Made by a program: the position numbers and the translations under genes. This document shows positions 23,878-27,210 of a DNA stretch of 27,210 nucleotides, piece by piece (within the stretch, counting starts at the first letter, position 1; each line of letters begins with the position of its first letter). This DNA is from Kordiimonadaceae bacterium (lineage in GTDB: Bacteria; Pseudomonadota; Alphaproteobacteria; Sphingomonadales; Emcibacteraceae). The stretch spans positions 1 through 27,210 of the forward strand of contig JABIPV010000253.1 in the NCBI GenBank assembly GCA_018699075.1, written 5' to 3'. The notes under the pieces were generated by a model. It was given only the letters and a program-made list of their open reading frames with translations. It was not told where the DNA came from and searched no databases.

Positions 23878-24453
23878 ATGAGAATTACTGTAACTGGAAG
23901 ACAATTGGATGTTGGCGTTTCTTTAAAAGAGCATGTGGAATCACGGCTTGAAGGAAGCGTAAAAAAATATTTCAGTCATACAATTGAAGGGGACGTTACC
24001 CTTTCGAAAAATGCTCATTTATATCGAGCAGATTGTAAAATACATATTGGTCATGGCATTTACCTGCAATCAAGTGCGGAAGAAACAGAAATTTACGCTT
24101 CTTTCGATACGGCCGCAGATAAAATGGAAACCAGACTACGTCGTTATAAAAGACGTATCACCAATCACCATAGAGAAAAAAGCAATGCCATTGAAGATGA
24201 GGTATATAAAGCAAGTTATAACGTTTTTGACATCTCAAATGAGCAGGAAGAAGATACAGAAGACAAAATGCCTGTCATTATTGCTGAAATGGACATGGAT
24301 ATCCCTGAGGTAACCGTAAGTGATGCTGTAATGAGACTTGATCTCGGTGAGCTACAAACACTTATGTTCAGAAATAGCGGCCATGGTGGCATTAATGTGG
24401 TTTACAGAAGACCTGATGGAAACATCGGTTGGATTGATCCAAAAACGTCATAA
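23878..24453 (+). CDS. hpf: long-form ribosome hibernation-promoting factor
   Basis: A 191-residue long HPF. The N-terminal S30AE domain runs from MRITVTGRQLDVGVSLKEHVESRLE to about residue 105 and ends in the basic helix METRLRRYKRRITNHHREK. After a linker, the C-terminal dimerisation domain is MPVIIAEMDMDIPEVTVSDAVMRLDL followed by GHGGINVVYRRPDGNIGWIDPK. Long forms pair two 70S ribosomes into inactive 100S particles in stationary phase or starvation. It sits between rpoN and ptsN as in most Proteobacteria, with a separate promoter-like sequence upstream. Confidence 0.95.
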   Translation: MRITVTGRQLDVGVSLKEHVESRLEGSVKKYFSHTIEGDVTLSKNAHLYRADCKIHIGHGIYLQSSAEETEIYASFDTAADKMETRLRRYKRRITNHHREKSNAIEDEVYKASYNVFDISNEQEEDTEDKMPVIIAEMDMDIPEVTVSDAVMRLDLGELQTLMFRNSGHGGINVVYRRPDGNIGWIDPKTS

Positions 24454-24487
24454 ATATTATATAGCAATTAGAAGAGTGTGTATCCAA

Positions 24488-24943
24488 ATGGATATTTCGA
24501 ATTTGATTAATATGGATACAATATTTCCAAACCTTAAAGCATCAAGCAAAAAACAGCTTTTGCAGGAACTAGGAAATATTGCGAAAGATAAAATAGGGAA
24601 ACCTGTTTACGAAATAGCTTCCGTTCTTATGGAACGTGAACGGCTAGGGTCTACTGGCATGGGGCATGGCGTGGCCATACCCCACGGCCGCTTTGCTGGG
24701 CTTGATCAAATTTGTGGTATTTTTGCCAAACTTGAAAAACCGGTAAATTACGATGCACTGGACGATCAACCTGTTGATTTAATATTTCTTCTACTGGTCC
24801 CCGAACAAGCCGGTGCAGATCATTTAAAAGCACTTGCTAAAATATCCCGTATCTTTCGTGATCAAACCATCTGTGAAAAGCTTAGAGGCACCGATAATGG
24901 TGACGCCATTTTTGCTATATTAAATTCTATGCAGCCTGCATAA
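24488..24943 (+). CDS. ptsN: nitrogen-regulatory phosphotransferase IIA protein
   Basis: A 151-residue EIIA-Ntr protein of normal length. The phosphorylated His lies in GMGHGVAIPHGRFAGL, within a fructose/mannitol IIA domain that continues FAKLEKPVNYDALDDQPVDLIFLLLVPE and HLKALAKISRIFRD. It receives phosphate from the PtsP-NPr relay and regulates potassium transport, carbon and nitrogen balance and other processes by protein contacts; no sugar is transported. ATG 24488 is the first start beyond the hpf stop (34 bases away) and fits family N-termini. It ends just before a terminator hairpin. Confidence 0.95.
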   Translation: MDISNLINMDTIFPNLKASSKKQLLQELGNIAKDKIGKPVYEIASVLMERERLGSTGMGHGVAIPHGRFAGLDQICGIFAKLEKPVNYDALDDQPVDLIFLLLVPEQAGADHLKALAKISRIFRDQTICEKLRGTDNGDAIFAILNSMQPA

Positions 24944-24946
24944 AAA

Positions 24947-24976
24947 AACACTCCGCAAATCACTTTGCGGAGTGTT
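24947..24976 (-). terminator. intrinsic terminator between ptsN and the TPR genes
   Basis: A perfect 13-base stem (AACACTCCGCAAA and TTTGCGGAGTGTT) with a 4-base loop. On the minus strand it is followed by a run of seven T's, so it ends the TPR operon. In the plus direction it can also end ptsN transcripts, though with only a short T-run. Confidence 0.88.
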
Positions 24977-24999
24977 GATAATCTCATATTCAAATACTT

Positions 25000-25470
25000 T
25001 TAAGCGTCGTCTTCCGGCTGTGGTGGAAGATCTTTTCTGTATTGAAACTGGTCAGCCAGATTTTGATCTTTTTCCGCTTCTGGAATATCGCCTTCAGCTA
25101 TTTCAGGAGGACGTACCCAACAATCTGTGCCAAGTTCTGAAATTTTCTGACAGGCCATTGCATCCACATCGCGTGGATTAACTCTTACAGCTTGTTGTAA
25201 AAATGGTAGCGCCCGTGTCGGTCTATTCAGTGCAAGATAACCTGAACCTAATCCTTTAAGAGCAGCAACATTTTGGCCATTATTGCCAATAGCTTTCTGA
25301 TAAGCATCAATCGCATCAACATATTGACCAATAGCACTTAAACTAGTACCCAGTCCAACGAGCGGTCCGGCCACACTACCAACAATCTGAATAATCAACC
25401 AGCCCACCACAAGATAAGCAAAACCCACCTTAAAAATATTACGCCGTTTTAGTTCAGAAAAAAGGCTCAT
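25000..25470 (-). CDS. small membrane-anchored TPR protein
   Basis: A 156-residue protein. Residues 1-31 (MSLFSELKRRNIFKVGFAYL, then a hydrophobic helix VVGWLIIQIVG) match the N-terminal anchor typical of large TPR/adenylate-cyclase-like membrane proteins. Instead of their TolB-like domain, the anchor leads at once into about two tetratricopeptide units (YVDAIDAYQKAIGNNGQNVAALKGLG and LNRPTRALPFLQQAVRVNPRDVDAM). An acidic, Pro-rich tail with two Cys (about 112 and 122) follows, and both Cys would be periplasmic. It overlaps the upstream gene as ATGA, so the two are coupled. It may be an internally deleted paralogue or a dedicated partner of the upstream protein; function unknown. Confidence 0.8.
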   Translation of the reverse strand: MSLFSELKRRNIFKVGFAYLVVGWLIIQIVGSVAGPLVGLGTSLSAIGQYVDAIDAYQKAIGNNGQNVAALKGLGSGYLALNRPTRALPFLQQAVRVNPRDVDAMACQKISELGTDCWVRPPEIAEGDIPEAEKDQNLADQFQYRKDLPPQPEDDA

Positions 25471-27210
25471 TCAAACTCTCCGCAATCAAAATCATCATCG
25501 CCGACAGGGCGGCAGAAGTTCGGAAATCCAACCTCGCGCCAGTGGTCAACCAGACCAACTTCATGCAAATATTCTTTCATCACCAGCTGATTTAAGATCG
25601 CGCGAAACGGCGGAGTATATAAACGCTGAAACATAATGGATTGAAATCCAACTGAATTCTTAAGCCAGTTTACAATATAATTTCCGTCCCCTAATAACGA
25701 TGCGTACATAAGCGAAGCAGTACTTTTAGGTTCGCGGGATAAATACTCCCTGTAATTCTCCCTTAAATCGGGTTTAAAATAGGCATCGATATATAAATCA
25801 GTATATTTACTGGCAGGGGCCTCTATTCTTTGATGGAAGCCCTCAAAATTTCTTGCAATTTCTTCTTTATTTCCTTCCATCACAGATAAAATTACATTAC
25901 CTGAGCGAACATTAGCTACTCCCTTTGAAATTGCATTTTCAAATTCCATATGGGTTTTTTCTGTATTTGTATCCATTATAAAAGCATAGCCTAGTGAATA
26001 ATAAATGCTGGAATCGTCCGGGTTTATATCTTTCGCCGTAGCCAGAACTTCTATGGCATTTTCATATGCACCTACTGAAAGATAATATTGTCCTAAATCC
26101 AGCCATGGATCGCTATCATCATTTGCGCTCAACTTTATTGCTTTATCAAAGGCTAACTTCGCCTGCTTCCACTCCATCAGGCGTAAATGTGTATTTCCTT
26201 TTTTGGCCCAGCCATAACCAAGGTCAGGATCCAGACTAATCGACTTATTGGCCGCCTCAAGCGCAAGGTTAAACAATTTTATTATTTCTTCCCTGCTATT
26301 TTCACTAAAGCCGTAAGTAGCTGAATTTTCATATGAATCAGCAAGAACTGCCCAGCCTTCTGAGTAAGCCGGGTCTAATGTTATAACCTGATTGGCTAGC
26401 TTTCTGGCTTTAAGGGAATTTTGAAAACTAGGAATATTGAATAACTGACGAGCCTGTAAGTAAAGCGCGTAAGCCTCCATATTCTGTGTTGGCACATCGC
26501 CTAGCACATCGCCAAGAAGTTCTACCTTAAGCGCACCCGCTATGGCCATGCTGATCTCATCCTGAATGGCAAAGATGTCGGTTAAATCCCGGTCATAGGT
26601 TTCTGACCACATGTGGGTGTCATTTGCCACATCAATAAGCTGCGCGGTAACCCGAACGCGATTACCAGAACTTCTAATCGATCCTTCGACGACAAAATTT
26701 ACATTTAACCGTTCAGCAATTTCTGGGATGAGCAGGTTCTGATCATTAAGGGCAAAGGTCGATGTACGTGAAGCAACATCTAGGGTCTCTATCGATACAA
26801 TGACATTGAGTATTTCTTCCGCCATCCCACGGCCGAAATAATCCTGTGAGCCGTCTGCACTCATATCCTCAAACGGCAGCACCGCAATTGTGTTAGCGAG
26901 GTCGGCAATGATTACCTCTTGCGGCTCAGGCTTCGAAGTCCGATCAAAAAGTAGGAAGATAACCGCTAAAGACAGCAAACCTATGATGATATAATTAATC
27001 TTCTGGCCCGTTCTACTTCGGATGCTTTCGTCCGTGTCCACTTCTTCGGTTTTCATTAGCCCGTCTGGTGTCAGCTCAAACGCCCAAGCGAAGAAAAGCG
27101 CGATGGGAAAACCGATGATGCCGATGTATACGACGATGCTGTTTAGGGTGTCGGGAAGGTTGAGAGCGGGGACGACTACGTCTGTGATTTGCACAAGTAC
27201 CCATCCAAGC
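25467..27210 (-). CDS. TolB-like/TPR membrane protein (5' end beyond the right edge)
   Basis: The frame is open to the right edge, where it reads LGWVLVQITDVVVPALNLP, so the GTG at 27192-27194 is not the true start; the usual MSFFxELKRRNVF-type anchor should lie just outside. After two membrane helices (IVVYIGIIGFPIALFFAWAFEL, and YIIIGLLSLAVIFLLF) comes a TolB-N/FlgO-like domain beginning IAVLPFEDMSADGSQDYFGRGMAEEIL and continuing VNFVVEGSIRSSGNRVRVTAQLIDVANDTHMWSE. A series of TPR units follows (SEGWAVLADSYEN, GYGWAKKGNTHLRL, DPWLDLGQYYLSVGAYENAIEVLATAKDINPD). Such proteins are common and poorly characterised; some carry an N-terminal regulator or cyclase domain, which is not visible here. 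The TGA stop overlaps the next gene's ATG. Confidence 0.85.
   Translation of the reverse strand, partial: LGWVLVQITDVVVPALNLPDTLNSIVVYIGIIGFPIALFFAWAFELTPDGLMKTEEVDTDESIRSRTGQKINYIIIGLLSLAVIFLLFDRTSKPEPQEVIIADLANTIAVLPFEDMSADGSQDYFGRGMAEEILNVIVSIETLDVASRTSTFALNDQNLLIPEIAERLNVNFVVEGSIRSSGNRVRVTAQLIDVANDTHMWSETYDRDLTDIFAIQDEISMAIAGALKVELLGDVLGDVPTQNMEAYALYLQARQLFNIPSFQNSLKARKLANQVITLDPAYSEGWAVLADSYENSATYGFSENSREEIIKLFNLALEAANKSISLDPDLGYGWAKKGNTHLRLMEWKQAKLAFDKAIKLSANDDSDPWLDLGQYYLSVGAYENAIEVLATAKDINPDDSSIYYSLGYAFIMDTNTEKTHMEFENAISKGVANVRSGNVILSVMEGNKEEIARNFEGFHQRIEAPASKYTDLYIDAYFKPDLRENYREYLSREPKSTASLMYASLLGDGNYIVNWLKNSVGFQSIMFQRLYTPPFRAILNQLVMKEYLHEVGLVDHWREVGFPNFCRPVGDDDFDCGEFE

Noticed and set aside
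24338..24487. 50-residue upstream extension of ptsN overlapping hpf
   Set aside because: It is an out-of-frame reading of the hpf C-terminus; EIIA-Ntr family N-termini fit the ATG at 24488.

Overview
The window looks like a chromosomal piece of a free-living, probably marine, AT-rich alphaproteobacterium. This rests on the lptC-lptA-lptB-rpoN-hpf-ptsN gene order, the short RNase D beside it, the long-form HPF and the Tat-exported sugar oxidoreductases. It is an inference from gene content, not a taxonomic search. No RNA gene, CRISPR array or insertion sequence is visible, and no gene-free stretch exceeds 300 bases.

Region 1 (1-8626, minus strand) is one tightly packed operon. In transcription order it holds a Gfo/Idh/MocA oxidoreductase, a cytoplasmic xylose-isomerase-like TIM barrel, a Tat-exported gluconate-2-dehydrogenase subunit-3-like small subunit, the 3' remnant of one GMC oxidoreductase, a Tat-exported TIM barrel, a second GMC oxidoreductase interrupted by an in-frame TGA at an expected Trp codon, a second Tat-exported TIM barrel, an ornithine-cyclodeaminase-family protein, a crotonase, and a cupin / cysteine-dioxygenase-like protein running off the left edge. 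The repeated GMC-TIM order indicates an old tandem duplication followed by decay of the GMC copies.

Region 2 (8660-15260) holds the control and central-metabolism partners: a divergent LacI-family regulator followed by an exported DUF1080 (3-keto-disaccharide hydrolase family) protein, then glucokinase, 6-phosphogluconolactonase and a short glucose-6-phosphate dehydrogenase in one minus-strand operon, and an SGLT-type sodium/sugar symporter. Two similar palindromes, one before the Gfo/Idh operon and one before zwf, suggest one LacI regulator controls both. Inferred pathway: a periplasmic FAD enzyme oxidises glycosides at C3, DUF1080 and the exported TIM barrels cleave or rearrange the 3-keto sugar, the symporter imports the sugar, the Gfo/Idh enzyme reduces it to glucose, and Glk-Zwf-Pgl feed 6-phosphogluconate to central metabolism. 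The oxidase large subunit appears broken in both copies.

Region 3 (15342-19087) is mixed: an exported gamma-glutamylcyclotransferase-like protein, a PleD-like diguanylate cyclase with two receivers, a group I truncated hemoglobin converging on it, and an exported glucose/sorbosone dehydrogenase-fold protein lacking the expected catalytic His, closed by a strong terminator.

Region 4 (19231-24943, plus strand) is a conserved housekeeping block: short RNase D, LptC, LptA, LptB, sigma-54, HPF and PtsN. Region 5 (24947-27210, minus strand) holds a terminator, a small membrane-anchored TPR protein, and a larger TolB-like/TPR membrane protein cut by the right edge; their start and stop codons overlap.
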